Part shown: one piece after another, positions 21,062 through 32,620 of the stretch | How the letters are laid out: the number at the start of each line of letters is the position of its first letter | Position numbering within the stretch: position 1 is the first letter of the stretch | Assembly (NCBI GenBank): GCA_032821775.1 | Contig: JAVLRN010000008.1 | Span: 1-64,000 of the forward strand | Length of the DNA stretch: 64,000 nucleotides | Reading direction: 5' to 3' | Origin: Sanguinoderma infundibulare | Lineage: Eukaryota; Basidiomycota; Agaricomycetes; Polyporales; Polyporaceae | Notes under the pieces: model-generated | Seen by the model: only the letters and a program-made list of their open reading frames with translations | Told to the model about the DNA's origin: nothing | Database searches by the model: none | Position numbers and translations under genes: made by a program

Positions 21062-22751
21062 ATGTCCGTCTCGCTCAATGCATCCTCCTTCCAAGACTCG
21101 CAATCAACGTTCACGGTCCCGTACAACACGCTAGGCGCCATCTCGACGGAGCTGAACAATGTCCTCAGTGATGGAATAGGCAGGATGAGACTGAAAATGG
21201 TCGCGGTGCTGTTGTCGACGATCTGTATGGGTGAGTGAGCGCCTTGATGCCGATGACATGACGCTCTGACTGACTAGTACTCGCATCTCCACGCAAAGCA
21301 ATATACACCATTTGTGCCGCCTATGCTGCCCGAAAACTAATGTCAGTCGCCTAATCTAATACTTCTCTCTGGCTCACACCGTGCTGCAGTGACAGGGGGT
21401 TGAAGGGGAACCGGCGAAACCTTATCTACGCTACTGCAGCAATGTACACGGCAGCGGTCGTGTGCTGGATCACGGGACTAGCGGGACAGTTCAAAGTATT
21501 CCGCAACATCGAAGCGTATTTGTCAACTGCATACTCGTTGGTACCTCCCATGGATTGTTTCCACCTCCAAACAGCGGATGGGGTATCGGTACCTGCGTAT
21601 TGCACACTAATCCCTGCCTCACCTGAGCCCCGGACGCTCGCGAGTGCACAGTGGGATTCGACACAAGATTGCGTGGGCACGATGACCCTGACATTCAACG
21701 TATGTTGCTCGAGACTTCGTCAGGAATACCAGTGTCCAGTACTCAGCTTCGGGCAGGTTTTCATTGGAGATGCCATCGTTTGGTGGAGAGTGTGGGTCTT
21801 GTGGGATAAAAACCGCCTGGTGCTCTTCTCATTTTGCATCCTCTTGCTCGCCACTCTAGGTTCGTCCATCCTTGCTATTTGTGCGTCTTGTGCTCATCCA
21901 GGATCCCGCCACTAGTGTTTGGTTTCCTGGAGACGTTACATGGGTGTGTCAGAGCGCCGTCTCTACCAGTCATTCATGATTTCTCCCTGGTCTTCGGTCT
22001 ATGCGCTATCGGCCTGTCGCTCTTCTCGAATACAGCAGCGACGTTGCTTGTTGGCTACAAAGCTTGGTGAGCGTTTGAGTTTCGATGACATAATAACCTG
22101 CTCATCCGTGTCGGACCCCACAGGAAGCACTGGCAGATCACTAAAGGAGCATTCACCCATATCACTCGAGTACAACGTGCCTTGACGCTGTTGATCGAGT
22201 CCGGGATCGTGTACTGTCTCCTCTGGGTAACGTACTGTCCTCTTTGTGTCACTAAAGCTAAAGCATCGCTGAACTGCGAACGTTTGTCAGGCAATAGTTC
22301 TCTCTGGACAAATAACATCGATGGTCTACCCCTTGTCGCTCACCTCAGATCAGAAGGTTTTATCTTGGCCGAACGGCGTGCTGTACTTCACGGTCGGGTG
22401 TCTCGTCACAGTCGTCGTAAGTCTTCGCGTCGATATCCACGATGCAGATCTATGGTCTCATTGACGGTCTCCGGGCAGGGCTTATACCCGACGGTCATCA
22501 TCATTCTCGTCGCACTCGACAAGTCTGAAGTCGAGAGACAGTCCATGGCGCACTCACTCCCTGTCATGCGCACAATTCCGTCGTCTCCTTCGCAGGTAGA
22601 GGTCACCGCGTCGGACATCACCTCCATGGCGGATGCACGCATGAGCCACGAGGGGCGTCCACATTCGGTGATTCGTATGGCCACGTCTTCGCCTCTGAAC
22701 AGCTCTTCTGCCCGGTTGAGCGATGAGACTGAGCGAGTGGAAAAGGGGTGA
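21062..22751 (+). CDS. 7-TM membrane protein, family copy A
   Basis: Eight exons with GT-AG introns of 40-60 nt; product about 430 aa starting MSVSLNASSF. Seven hydrophobic segments can be read: the MRLKMVAVLLSTICM and AIYTICAAYAARKL region, NLIYATAAMYTAAVVCWITG, GDAIVWWRVWVLW, LFSFCILLLATL, LVFGLCAIGLSLFSNTAATL, LTLLIESGIVYCLLW, and YFTVGCLVTVVG with YPTVIIILVALDKSE. The tail is Ser/Thr-rich and cytoplasmic. The W-x-R-x-WVLW motif after the third span is shared with a large uncharacterised Agaricomycete membrane-protein family; substrate or ligand is unknown. Frame and splice sites look intact. Its 3' end faces an HNH-gene remnant, as at the other copies. Confidence 0.8.
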
Positions 22752-22932
22752 TGGTATAAACGTGCACCAAATATCCTCTGAATCGTCTCCGTCCTCGAGG
22801 GATCCCGTAGCACTGCTTTGCGGCGTAATTTGGTAGTCCATCTGTATTTCTTCGCGTGTTCTGTAGGAGTAGCTCGATCATGTCGAACTCCTCCGCGAGT
22901 GCCTCGCTGCGAGGCAGCCGCGTACTGTTCAA
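22752..22932 (-). pseudogene. HNH-nuclease gene relic, C-terminal part only
   Basis: The minus strand reads RSEALAEEFDMIELLLQNTR and then NYAAKQCYGIPRG. This aligns with the C-terminal end of the HNH gene at 43735-44442 (NEVLAREFYTVELLLAR ... YAAKQRFGIRRG). The zinc/HNH core is not found upstream. Position and orientation, tail-to-tail with a 7-TM gene, match the other HNH loci. Confidence 0.65.
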
Positions 22933-23940
22933 TGGAAGGCCCTGTTTCGGTCAGTGTACTCTTCTGAGGGGTCGCCGGGGATTCGTTCGCGACTCGGACA
23001 TGGGACCCACCGAACATGTAACAGTGGTACGTCGCCCTCGTACTTCGTGCCACCATCCTTAACCCCGTTCTCGCACGCGGACAGAGCAGACACGTACGTG
23101 TCGTCTCCTGCCTCGCCAGTGACCTTTGGACGCGATGGATGACGAGACGGTATCACCCAACTCATCTCTGTCTCGGACCACATTGCCGTGCCGAAAGCTC
23201 TTCCGGGGTCGGATTCTTGTCTCGGTATGTACGAGCTCATGCCTGTACTTCATTCTCCCTTTGGAACGCTAATTGCCAATCCGCAAGTGATGGAGGGGGT
23301 CTAAGAGCGTTGGTGGCCTGGGCTGGACTGATGACCGCGCTCGCCCATGCGGAAGATTGTACTGCGATGGAGGCGCATAAATGCTTCCAGCACGAGTACC
23401 GGGAGAGGTCACGGCGCAGACTTGTCCGGACGGGGAAAGTCGACTATCGTGGACTCTGCTCTTGAATGGAGCGAGAGGGAGTGTTCGTCGTTCTCGTACG
23501 TTGGGCTCTTGCGTTGTTGATATGTTGCTCGCTTTGGCTAACCTGTCGCTGATGGCAGCCTACCTGGCCGAAACCATCGTTGTACGCGCGTCCTGTGTCG
23601 CAGCCGGCTGCTAACTCTATCCTGAGAGAATTACGTCGTTGGACGGGTTGGCCAGAACCATTCGCTCAGGTGGACTTGTCCGCCGGGGATCCCCATCTTG
23701 TCTTATACCACCCTCTTTATCTTCACAGTAAGGGCATATCACTCCAACATGTCCTGCACCGTCTGACAGCCCATCGCCGTGGTGTCTATAGGACGCTACC
23801 AACTCGAGCTGATCGCGTCTCATCCTATCAATCCTCTCTGGTCGGTACCAGTCATATGATGAAGTAATGTATTCCAAAGCGGTACGTCCATATTTCCTAC
23901 TTGGTCGTTATACTTAGATCACTTACTGACTCTCGAACAG
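22933..23940. other. Unresolved region; perhaps 5' exons of the Cys-rich gene
   Basis: I recognise no family. A frame ending ...SYDEVMYSKA at 23892 with a GTACGT donor could be spliced to the exon beginning at 23941, but that frame has a TGA about 30 codons upstream. Other frames are short. It probably contains decayed sequence. Confidence 0.35.
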
Positions 23941-24303
23941 ATCCGAGCTCGAGGCGATCACCAGCGACGTCACCAGCTCAGCTCGCACGCGGATACCGTC
24001 CATCCAAGCGAGCTGCGCCCGGAGTACCGACAACTTACCTACCTTGCGGACGCCAGTTGCTCCGTCAACAGCGGCATCGGCGTCGACTTCCGCAACCCCG
24101 GCTGCCGAGGCGAGGCGGGGCGTGGCTCGAAGTACATCCTGAACACCGGCCTGGGCACGTCGGGCGACAACCAGTGGTGCCTCGTCACGGTCATCACGTC
24201 CAACAGCGGGAGCTGCGCGTGCCAGAACATGGGGTCCGACTTCACGGCGACCGGGTTCTGCAAGACGTTGAACCCGAGTGACCAGAGCTACCGCTTCATC
24301 TCG
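23941..24303 (+). CDS. Cys-rich, probably secreted protein, partial (one exon)
   Basis: The exon is bounded by a CGAACAG acceptor and a GTGAGT donor. It encodes YLADASCSVNSGIGVDFRNP, then YILNTGLGTSG, QWCLVTVITSNSGSCACQN and GFCKTLNPSDQSYRFIS, with six cysteines. This resembles small secreted cysteine-rich proteins of basidiomycetes, but no signal peptide exon is identified. A near-identical inverted copy of the exon is at 63891-64000. The next exon after 24303 is not found, so the gene may be broken. Confidence 0.45.
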
Positions 24304-25019
24304 GTGAGTGGTGGTGTTTGCTGCTTACCGTCGACGAGTATGTAGCTGGGATTCTGGGCTGCTCTGTGCGTTTGGTGGAAAGGACGGGCCGCTCGACAAG
24401 GCGGACGATGCGGGGGTCGCGTTTGGCCGGAGACGCGGACGAGAGAGAGCGACAAAGAGGGGGAGTCTCCTTGCAAACGCGTGAGGTACAGGAATACAGC
24501 AGTACAAAATATAAGTAGATACGGAGGCTTCTGTAAACGTATATACGAGCGGAGCTGAACGTAAACGAGGCGGGTCCGAGCGGAAACGTTCACCAAAGCG
24601 CCCGAAAGCCAACACGTTTTGCATGACAGGGCTCATGCGCTGCTCATAACTGCTGAGAGTGATGGTCACGGTCAGCTCAAGTCAGCACTGACGAACTACG
24701 GAAGGATTATGTTGGGAAACTTGGACATTGATATTTTGTAATGTTTGACATTGAATATTGATACTTATTGTGCGACGAGCGAACCGTCAACTGAAATCGG
24801 GAGCCCGACCGAAGGGGTCCGACTATAGGACAGCTATACTGGTGTCTTCACTGAGTAAAAAGCTGGCAAGTACGGGTTCCGGTTGGGAAAACGCCATACC
24901 TAGGGCGCCCTCGGGGATACTTATCGCGCGTGCGTCATACATAAATGCACTCGAGATTGTGGAGGCCGCAAGTGCAGAGCGATTCATCGGAGACAAAATA
25001 AAGTCACCGTGGAGATAGG
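24304..25019. other. Arm of an inverted repeat, gene-free
   Basis: Repeats in reverse complement at about 63451-63890, including an A/T-rich tract near 24700-24770 and TACGGGTTCCGGTTGGGAA near 24870. No coding sequence is seen. The two copies differ by small indels. Confidence 0.6.
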
Positions 25020-25091
25020 TTCCGACACGGGGAATCGAACCCCGGGCTATGGCGTGAGAGGCGATAATGTTAGCCACTACACCATATCAGA
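25020..25091 (-). tRNA. tRNA-Glu(CUC), one stem mismatch
   Basis: 72-nt cloverleaf on the minus strand: TCTGATATGGTGTAGTGGCT..., anticodon loop CTCTCAC (CUC, glutamate), T-arm CGGGG-TTCGATT-CCCCG. Compared with 63379-63450 it carries C for T at position 3 of the acceptor (a wobble pair) and one C-C mismatch in the anticodon stem. It may be weakly functional or a recent pseudogene. Confidence 0.75.
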
Positions 25092-25182
25092 AATGATTAA
25101 CGCATCGATTATTGCTATGTGTGAGGGGCCAAGGCCTGGTGGTCATCGTCATCGTCATTGTGCGGCTCGGCAGTGCGCAACC

Positions 25183-25490
25183 TGCATTGGCACGTCCATC
25201 TCGCCCGCTCGACTCGATTATCCATGACCCCTGCGCTGCATATGGTTGCTGCGGCTACAGCTACCTCCACATCGCGTCCCTCGCAATGGCCCGCCGATAG
25301 GCCCACTCGATTCGCAGATCCTCCGCATCCGACGCCGAGATGGGCTCAGCATCCGCGACAAATCGACTGGGAGGCTCTTCTTGTCTTGCCCTCGACACCT
25401 CCACGCAGCTCGTCGGACGTGCTTTGCTCGAGGACATGCGTTGCACTGGGGTGAGGGATCGGACAGTCATTGTCCTGCTTGGTTGTCGAG
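25183..25490 (+). pseudogene. Fragment of the WDR48-like gene 5' end
   Basis: DNA similarity to the start of the gene at 36322: the stretch around CGTCCCTCGCAATGGC and CGACGCCGAGATGGGCTCAG ([10 protein letters not shown] in the intact gene) is present, followed by the region of [12 protein letters not shown]. Frame is lost and the start codon is gone. It is one of four such fragments (also at 43207, 53116 and 62980). Confidence 0.75.
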
Positions 25491-25589
25491 AGCGTTTGAA
25501 TGAGGGAAAGGTTTAATCTCGCTACTTGGACGATAGTTCCGGTATGGGAAGGGTGGGCGTCATAGTGAGTTTTTCGTTTAATGCAGCTC

Positions 25590-26660
25590 CCTCAAGTTCC
25601 CTCCATCGAACAGCACTATTCTGCTGCATGCGCATCGAGGCCCAGGTACGTTCTATCATGTTGCATCCCCTTGCGCCCCCTATTGACTGCAGGTATTCGT
25701 AGCGACCCATATGAGCGAGCGCGAGTGTAGCGTTCAGAGGAGGCACTAGTTTATTGTGCCATCGCCGGCTCATGAGACCGTTGATCTTAGCATGAAGGTG
25801 TCATAGATATTCACGAGACGATCTACGACCCGGCGGTTCTCCTTTCGAGGCACGGAACGTACGAGTATGACAGAACCGCCAAGTTCGGCCCCCCTTGCTT
25901 GACGTATAAGTACGACCCCGGCATCCATGTCCGCCAAACCCTCACGATCCTCAACTCCACGCGCTCTCGATGGGATAACAAAGCCGACTGGCTCAGACTC
26001 GGAATATCACCCCGCACTTCGTACTACTCACTCGTCCGATGCGACACGGTCCACTTGCACCTCTCAACAACATGCTACCACTGCCGGCCATAGCGCGCGG
26101 GCAGGGGGGGTGGGTTCTAGTCTGGGAGAGCCACGTCGATGTTATCGGCTCCTTTCACTGTCCCGTCTAGGTATCACAATTCGTTGTATGTTCGCCGTGC
26201 CACGCTGACGATCATATCGTAAAGCTTTCAAGGTATATACTGAGCGGCGGGCTTGAGACAACGGCGTAAGACTATCCCGTCAGCCACGTTGGACTTGGCA
26301 TCCCTCGCGGTGTCCCTATGGACTGCCTCGCCTTCCGCATCACGAACATCCTCGTCGGGACCGACCTCGGTGTCGTGGCCTTCGGGCTTGCTCCTACCGG
26401 CTATCGTCTCCTGCTCTACACCGCCGCTGTCGTCACCGCCACTGGACGCCGGCAAACGTTACAGTCGACTACAAGAAGGTGCGAATACGGGAATGCGTTG
26501 TCGTCCCCGGGTCCCCCAGCTCCTCGCTGTCGGGTGGCGGTATGCGTGCGTACCTTGCAGTGTGCGGAGGGTTCCCGCGGATACCGGAGTTCCTAGGCCC
26601 CAGTTGACATTGACTGATCAGATCGCGCTTGTGGACCAAGCGCCTTTGATTCCGTCACGA
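25590..26660 (+). pseudogene. Urea carboxylase relic (exons 2 to 6 region)
   Basis: A decayed DNA copy of the gene at 12291-16890. It retains, in order: the exon 2 segment and GTACGT donor (25590-25645), a GERECSVQRR segment (25715-25745), the [11 protein letters not shown] region (about 25812), ADWLR...TPYF (about 25988), and most of the AHS2 domain start (26230-26600: LSGGLET, GIPRGVPMDCLAF, NILVG). Introns are kept, so it arose by DNA duplication, not retroposition. Many stops and frameshifts; clearly dead. Confidence 0.85.
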
Positions 26661-26689
26661 TCGCGCTGACGACAACTTTCTTGTAGGAC

Positions 26690-26940
26690 TACTGTTAGCA
26701 CTACGCGAGCCTGACCGCGGTGACGAAACGCTGTTTCCAGCGCGTGTGCACCCATGCCTCGCCGTTTCGGAGGCTCCGCGAATAATCCAGGAAAGAGCCA
26801 AGGACCGCTGGACGGCTCATCACCCCAGTCCTGTCTACTTGGAGGCCCACACGGCGGAAGATATGTCGCCGTGCCAGGGAACGTATCCTTGAGATGATGC
26901 GCGCGAGCGAGTCCCGCTCGCAGCGGTCGCCATGGGAAGA
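26690..26940. repeat. Shared ~200-bp block found at three loci
   Basis: Contains GCCGTTTCGGAGGCTCCGCG and a segment with CGGCGGAAGATATGTCGCCG. Reverse-complement relatives lie at about 52657-52870 (full) and 62410-62600 (with an internal deletion). In each case it lies 5' of a 7-TM gene. No function is evident; probably a relic of a gene. Confidence 0.6.
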
Positions 26941-26944
26941 TTGG

Positions 26945-27451
26945 GGTTTGTACCCGACGGTTATCATCATCCTCGTCGCCCTCGACAAGTCGGAAGTCAG
27001 GAAGCAGTCCGTGGCGCGGTGTCAAGCTTTGCAGGTAGATGTCACGACCCACACCACTTGCATGGCGGATGCGAACACGAGCGACGGCGTGCGTCTTCAC
27101 GGATCCTCTGCCCGGTTGAGCGACGGGACGTTCGACGAGGCCGAGCGTGCGGAGAACGGGACGGGTCTTAGGCTTGGAGAGGAGACTTTGACCAAGGCGA
27201 TGGTGGGCCCGGGAGAGACTGTGCACGTTTTAAGACTGCCCCATAAAGGTTCACCGCATTACGTGTATTTCGTTCGTGCCTTGCGCGGTACCCGAGATGG
27301 ATGTCAGCGTGTTTGCAGCGACGATGGCAGCCTCAGATCGCACTTTGACAGGGAGGGCACAACGAGCCAGAGTGCGAGTCGCAAGTTCGGACTGACTTGG
27401 ACGTCGACTGAGGTGCACGGGATCAGGATGCTCGAGGCGACGGAAGGCTGA
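26945..27451 (+). pseudogene. 7-TM family copy C, last exon only
   Basis: Starts GLYPTVIIILVALDKSEV, the final exon of the family, and continues through TCMADANTSDG and KAMVGPGETVHVL as in copy H (60302-62109). All upstream exons are missing. The inverted counterpart still has the whole gene, so a deletion here removed about 1.7 kb, joining the shared block at 26690 to the last exon. Confidence 0.8.
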
Positions 27452-27886
27452 GGAAACGTGCGTGAAGTCATAGGATCGATCATTGATTGTCGCTTCACCT
27501 TCTGCTCGGCTTGGACACTGGCCGGTGACTCAACTTGGCGCCGCCTCATTGCGCTCCGATTAGAAAGGTATCGTATCTAAAGATGCCAACAGATATTTCG
27601 CATCTGCTAATGGTTATGGCTAACAGGTTCTCATTTCGGAATGCATGCTGTCCTCCTGGCGTCGTTCGCGACATCCATCTGTCCGTCCGTGTCACGACGC
27701 CTTGTTGAGTGCCACCCTAATTCCGACAGATGGTATCTCAGGGCAGGCGTGGTTCATGTGTTGGGCGCGGGTTCCAGAGACGCACTTGAGCCTTCATGGG
27801 GCCCTTAATAGGGCTGAAGCTCTGCTCCACAGCCGCTCGGAACCCCAACTAGTGCGATCGCCTCGACTCCACCCTGCATCACAGCC
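27452..27886. other. Conserved 5' flank of 7-TM copy B
   Basis: Similar in reverse complement to 59437-60010, 46747-47130 and 42888-43080. Repeated features include GATGGTATCTC, a CCCTTAATAGGGC inverted motif (27802-27814) and a GCATCA...CCATGTCCG start context. It probably holds the promoter and 5' UTR of the gene family. Confidence 0.55.
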
Positions 27887-29608
27887 ATGTCCGTGTCACT
27901 CAATGCATCCTCCTTCACCAATGGGCGGTCAACGTTCACACTCCCATACAATACGGTGGCCGACATTTCGACAGAGTTATACAATGTCGTTGATCATGGA
28001 CTAGCTCACATGGAGGTTGCAATTGTCTCCGTGCTATTGTCGACGATCTGTATGGGTGAGTGTTCAACATTCTGTCGATGCTTAGGCGCTCTCAGAGTCT
28101 CTGTATCAAGGGATATACAGCATTTGTGCGGCCTATGCTGCAAATAAACTGATGTGGGTCGCCTAATCTCGTAGTTTTGCGTTGCTCATCGTGTCACTCA
28201 GTCGCCGGGGTCTGAAGGGGAGCAGGAGATACCTTCTCTATGCTACCGCTGCAATGTACTTGGCGACCATTGTCGCCTGGATGGCGGCGTTTGTGGAAGA
28301 GTTCAAAATATTCCACAACATCAAAACGTACTTATCAGCCGCATATTCGCGAGTACCCCCTCCGGATTGTTTCGGCTGGAGAGAGGCGCAACACGTACCT
28401 GGGTATTGTACAACGATCCCTGAGTCACCTAGCCCAGGGATGGTCGGAGCTGCATGGGATTCGACATACACCTGTGTAGGCACGACAAGCCTTACATTGA
28501 ATGTATGTTACTCGAGACTTTGTCGCGGATACGCACTCAAACTCAGACAGGTTTTCATTGGCGATGCCATTGTTTGGTGGAGAGTTTGGGTCTTGTGGAG
28601 CAAGAACCGATCGGTCCTCTTGTCGTGTTGCTTCCTCTTGCTCGCTACTCTAGGTCCGTTCTTCGTCGTTATTTCTGTGCCTTGCGCTTATGGCTTCAAC
28701 TAGGGATTTCGTTGGTTGAGACGGTTGAGTCGTGTTTGGATTCCTCTTCTTTCATTTACATTTCCTCTGGGATCAACGGGCCGTGGGCATTTTTCGGACA
28801 CGACTTCTACGGTCTATTGGTCATCAGCTTGTCGCTCTTCTCGAACGTAGTAGCGACATTACTGGTTGGCTGCAAAGCTTGGTGAGCATTTTCATGGTTA
28901 CTAGGCTTCTCGTACCTGATGGCCGGACTCCACAGGACGCACAGTCAGATAATGAAAGAAAGCTTCTCTAAAATGACTCAAGTGCAGCGTGCACTCGCGG
29001 TGTTGATCGAGTCCGGGATCGTGTACTGCCTCCTCTGGGTAACGGATCCTCCGCTCTGTACTACCGAAGCCGTACTGAACTATTATCAGGCGCTAGTTCT
29101 ATCTGGCCAAATAACCTGGTTCATCTACTTTCCTTCGTCGCCATGGTCTAACGCTATGCGGTACTTTACGTACGGATGTCTCGTGGCATTTGTCGTAAGC
29201 TCCCGCCTCCCTATCTGCAGCGCAAATGTATGTACTAATTTACCGCGGCTCCCTCGGGTCAAACAGGGTTTATACCCGACGGTCATCATCATCCTCGTCG
29301 CCCTCGACAAGTCCGAAGTCGAGAAACAGTCCATGGCGTACTCCCTCCCTGTGGCGCATGCGATCCTGTTGTCCCCTTTGCAGGTAGAGTTCACGACCGA
29401 CACCAGCTGCATGGCGGATGCGAGCACGAGCGAGGACGGGAGTCCACTTTCGGTCATTGATATCGCTATACCCTCACCTCTTAACGACCCTTCCACGCGG
29501 TTGATGAGCGACACCACGTTCGACGAGGCCGAGCATGTGGATAAAGGGGAGTATCTCAGGAGAGCAGAATCTGACGAAAGGGATGGTGGGAGACGGCGCA
29601 CGTTTTAG
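27887..29608 (+). CDS. 7-TM membrane protein, family copy B
   Basis: The same eight-exon architecture as copy A with every junction identified: exon 1 ends at 28055 (ATG G|GTGAG); the membrane segments AAMYLATIVAWMAAFV, GDAIVWWRVWVLW, LLSCCFLLLATLG, LVISLSLFSNVVATLLVG, VLIESGIVYCLLW and YPTVIIILVALDKSE are all present. The tail ends DERDGGRRRTF. No stop or frameshift, so likely functional. The 3' end converges on HNH copy 1. Inverted relatives are copies E and G. Confidence 0.8.
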
Positions 29609-29797
29609 GGCTGCTCGTGTCGTGTCTGCATACAGTTGTCCAGCGTCAGATGCATGTCGCTCGCTCCGTATTTGACTGTGCTCTGAACTGTCTCCCCCGT
29701 GGTTCCCGAAATACATGAGAGGCTACAGCTAGCCCTAGTAGGTTTCAGTGACGCGCGATTTTCATGGGCCATGGCAGAGCCTCACAGGCCCGAGCAA
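29609..29797. other. Conserved 3' flank between 7-TM copy B and HNH copy 1
   Basis: Repeated in reverse complement at 44800-44974 and, more diverged, near 50270-50600 and 57560-57737. Contains GGTTCCCGAAATACATGAGA. No gene is recognised. Confidence 0.5.
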
Positions 29798-30850
29798 TCA
29801 ACGACTCCTCGGGGCGCGACTTCCAAGTCTGGATTCTGATTCGTCAACCGCCACAGCGTACTTCCTCCACCGTTGAATGTCTTCGCGCGCTAGGAGCAGT
29901 TTGACGGTGTAAAACTCCCTCGCGAGCACCTCGTTGCTCGCGATGCCGTGCACCGCTGAGTGACAGAGCCTATCGGAGGGGATCGACGTCTGTCAGCCCA
30001 CCCTGAGGACTGCTTGGGAATTCAGGAGGCACGCACCGACATAGCCACGCGACGGAGTTGAGCATCGCCTCGGGATGCCGCTTCTTCTTCAGCACTTTGT
30101 CATGCACCTCGCGCGGAATGAGGTGGTGGTACGTGAGTGGGACCTCGCGCTCGCAAATCTCGCACTCCGCAGTGCGTGTCTTGGACCATACGGGGGGTGG
30201 CGCGCATGCCTCGGTAACGTAGGCCTTGAGCACCTTCCGCAAGAATGCGACCGCGGCGTCTGGTTCGTCCGCGAGCCGGCAAGAAATGAGGGTGTCTGAG
30301 AAGGCAGTCGGTATGGCGTCGAGGGAGAGGTCGTCCACGTCTGGCACGTCGTCGCGGCTTTCGTACGTAGCATCTCGTAAGGCCGGGGGCAGGCATGGCC
30401 AGATCTCTTCTGCGAGATAGGACGTGAAGTCGTCGAGAGTGCTGGACTCCTCCTGAGGGTTTGAAGGTGCGAAGATGTCTGGATCTGAGACATCAGCAAA
30501 AGCGCAACCTGCCTGCAAGGCTACACTGCTTAAGCGCTAGGGGGCTATGCTAGATTTCGCAGGATCCGGCCCCACCGTGTAGGACTCTGTAGGAAGTCGT
30601 CGGATACGATGAAATCCTGGAGGGTTCAGCTGTATACGATTAATCATTGTAGAGCCCTGTAATGCTGCCGCCGGGTGATAGTAATTATTACAGAGCAATG
30701 CGACAGATACCATCAATCACTGCAATGTGATGCAATTCATCCTCCGCGTGTGGCCAATTATTGCAGAGCAATACAGCACGTATAGCCCGCTGCCCGGGAG
30801 AAATACTTGGCAAATATTTAGTGCAGTAGGACCCGGGCGCACAAGAGAGA

Positions 30851-30858
30851 TATAAAAG
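30851..30858 (+). promoter_or_regulatory. TATA box inside the element
   Basis: TATAAAAG about 90 bp before the first ATG codons of the Lys-rich frame (30941 and 30946). Copy 2 has the same motif at 55000. In copy 3 the matching site reads TATGAAAG. Confidence 0.55.
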
Positions 30859-30945
30859 AGAGCGCCAGACGTGGGTCCACTGTCACATGACCAGGCTGTC
30901 CCCATACGCGCGGAAGCATCTGATTCTCTCTCTCTCCCCAATGAC

Positions 30946-31510
30946 ATGCCCCCTCGACTTCCCCATAAAACGACCCCCGCGCTCCCCATCAATCTCAGAG
31001 TCGCTTCTTGACTCCTTACATCCTCGATCTCGCAGCCCCGTCAAAAATGTCCATCAGGAACGGCCTCACTCAGACGAGGGGTCGCGCAGCGACGAGCACC
31101 AACCCGACGAGGCCCGCAAAAACCCCAGCCTCCCCAGCCCGCACCCAAGAAGGCGGCAGCAACCCCGGCCAAGAAGGCATCAACGACAATGAAGAAAACG
31201 GCGGGCCGAAGGTTGCGTCGAAGGCTGCTCAAAGTAAGTCCTCGATTATCCCGCCTCTGGACTCTAGTGACGGCAGGGAGGCGGATAAGAAAACCCCAAA
31301 TGTTACGGGACATGGTGAGGGTAGGGCGGAGGATGGACAGGATGAGGGTGAGGGTGAGGACGAGGACGAGGACGCGTCCATCCAGCTCCTTTGCAGGCCG
31401 GATCACAGAGCCAAGTGAGTCCTTCATTGTCAGCTACTGTGTACGTGGCTGTATGCGCGCATATAGTGAGGATACCTGGGCGTACCTCGGGATCGAGGAA
31501 ATATATTAGG
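30946..31510 (+). pseudogene. Lys-rich element gene, decayed copy (element copy 1)
   Basis: Matches the first exon and part of the second exon of the gene in copy 3 (34521-35816). The frame opens MPPRLPHKTTPALPINLRVA and stops at a TGA where copy 3 has TGG. Further on, acidic sequence DEGEGEDEDEDAS matches. An intron with GTGAGT...CATATAG follows. The next exon stops at TAG (31507) where copy 3 has CAG. After this point similarity to copy 3 ends and aminotransferase sequence begins. Confidence 0.7.
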
Positions 31511-31689
31511 ACGCCCGCATTCTCGGCCGCCATATGACCGAGTTCTGCGATTTGGGGAAGGACTCGGCACTGAGGGCCGCGCTATCCTTCTGAGTACTGC
31601 TTCTCTTCCTCCGCCCTTGCCCGGCTCCTTGCGAGCACACGAACGCTGGTCCTGAGCATCGTCCCATATTCGTCCAGGTCACGACTGTC

Positions 31690-32620
31690 CGCAGCGCGCG
31701 CGGACGAAGCACAGTGAGCCGTCCTTGAATTCTTCCGCGCCCCGCCAGGGTACACTGTCATCTTCACGGCCAACGCCAGCGACGCACTCAAGCTGGTAGG
31801 AGAGTCCTTCTCCTTCACCTCCGGCAGCACATACGTCCTCGGCGCGGACTCGCACAATAGCGTGCACGGCGTCCACCAGTTTGCGACTGCTCGCGGCGCA
31901 CAGGTGTGCTACATCGAGTCAACCGATGTTGGCGGCGTGGACATCGCAGAGGCAAAGGTAACGTACATGTTCCCGCGATCCTGCCATCTCCGCGCACTAG
32001 GTCATCGGTATCCTCTCATGTCCCTCTGGGATCCCGGTCTACCCTGAACCACCTAATAGGCCGTCCTCGGGCACCACCGCCCACACGGCCGCCGCGCACC
32101 GAGTCTGTTCACGCTCACGGGCCAATCGAATGTATCGAACACAAAGAACACCCTTTCCCTCATCGAGTTCGCCGCGTCACAAGGCTATCCACGCTGCTCG
32201 ACGCCGCCGCGCTGGCAAGGACATCGGTGATCTCGCTCGCCGACACACCTGTGGACGCGATGGCGATCAGTTTCTACAAGATGTTCGGATTCCCGACTGG
32301 CATCGGCGTGCTGGTCGCGAAAGAGCCATTCCTGGCGCGCCTGGAGCGAGCCTGGTTCGCTGGCGGCACCGTCGACATCGTCCAGGCGCCTGGCGAAATC
32401 GTGACTATGGCGGCCGAGATGCACGAGCGTTTTGAGGTGCGCGTCCGCGTTTGCGATCCCATCCTTGGGAGGCATTATGGTTATTCTCAGTGGCGGCGGT
32501 GGCCGCGGGCGAGTGCGAGTACGAGAGCGGGTTTGGCTGACTTTGGCGCGTTTTGCACTCCAGGACGGCACGATCTTGACCTCCTCCCTGGCTACGCTGT
32601 CTGCTCGCTGCCTTGATGGC
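31690..32620 (+). pseudogene. Aminotransferase class V (PLP, Mo-cofactor-sulfurase-like) fragment
   Basis: Exon pieces read AVLEFFRAPPGYTVIFTANA, LGADSHNSVHGVHQFATARG, an intron, SLFTLTGQSNVSNTKN, then, in a shifted frame, LLDAAALARTSVISLADTPV, SFYKMFGFPTGIGVLVAKE and WFAGGTVDIVQAPG. FYKMFGFPTG marks the usual Lys-PLP region. There is a TGA just before the first piece, a one-base loss after QGY (about 32181), and the 3' part is lost. The same frameshift is in element copy 2. A host gene fragment captured by the element. Confidence 0.82.

Noticed and set aside
24304..25019. LTR retrotransposon flanked by tRNA-Glu
   Set aside because: No reverse transcriptase, integrase, primer-binding site or direct long repeats; the block is one arm of an inverted segmental duplication.
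30487..30490. A 4-bp GAGA target duplication at element copy 1
   Set aside because: GAGA is present on both sides, but the other two copies show only 2 bp and the frame of the HNH gene is restored only when 2 bp are removed. The extra GA is host sequence.
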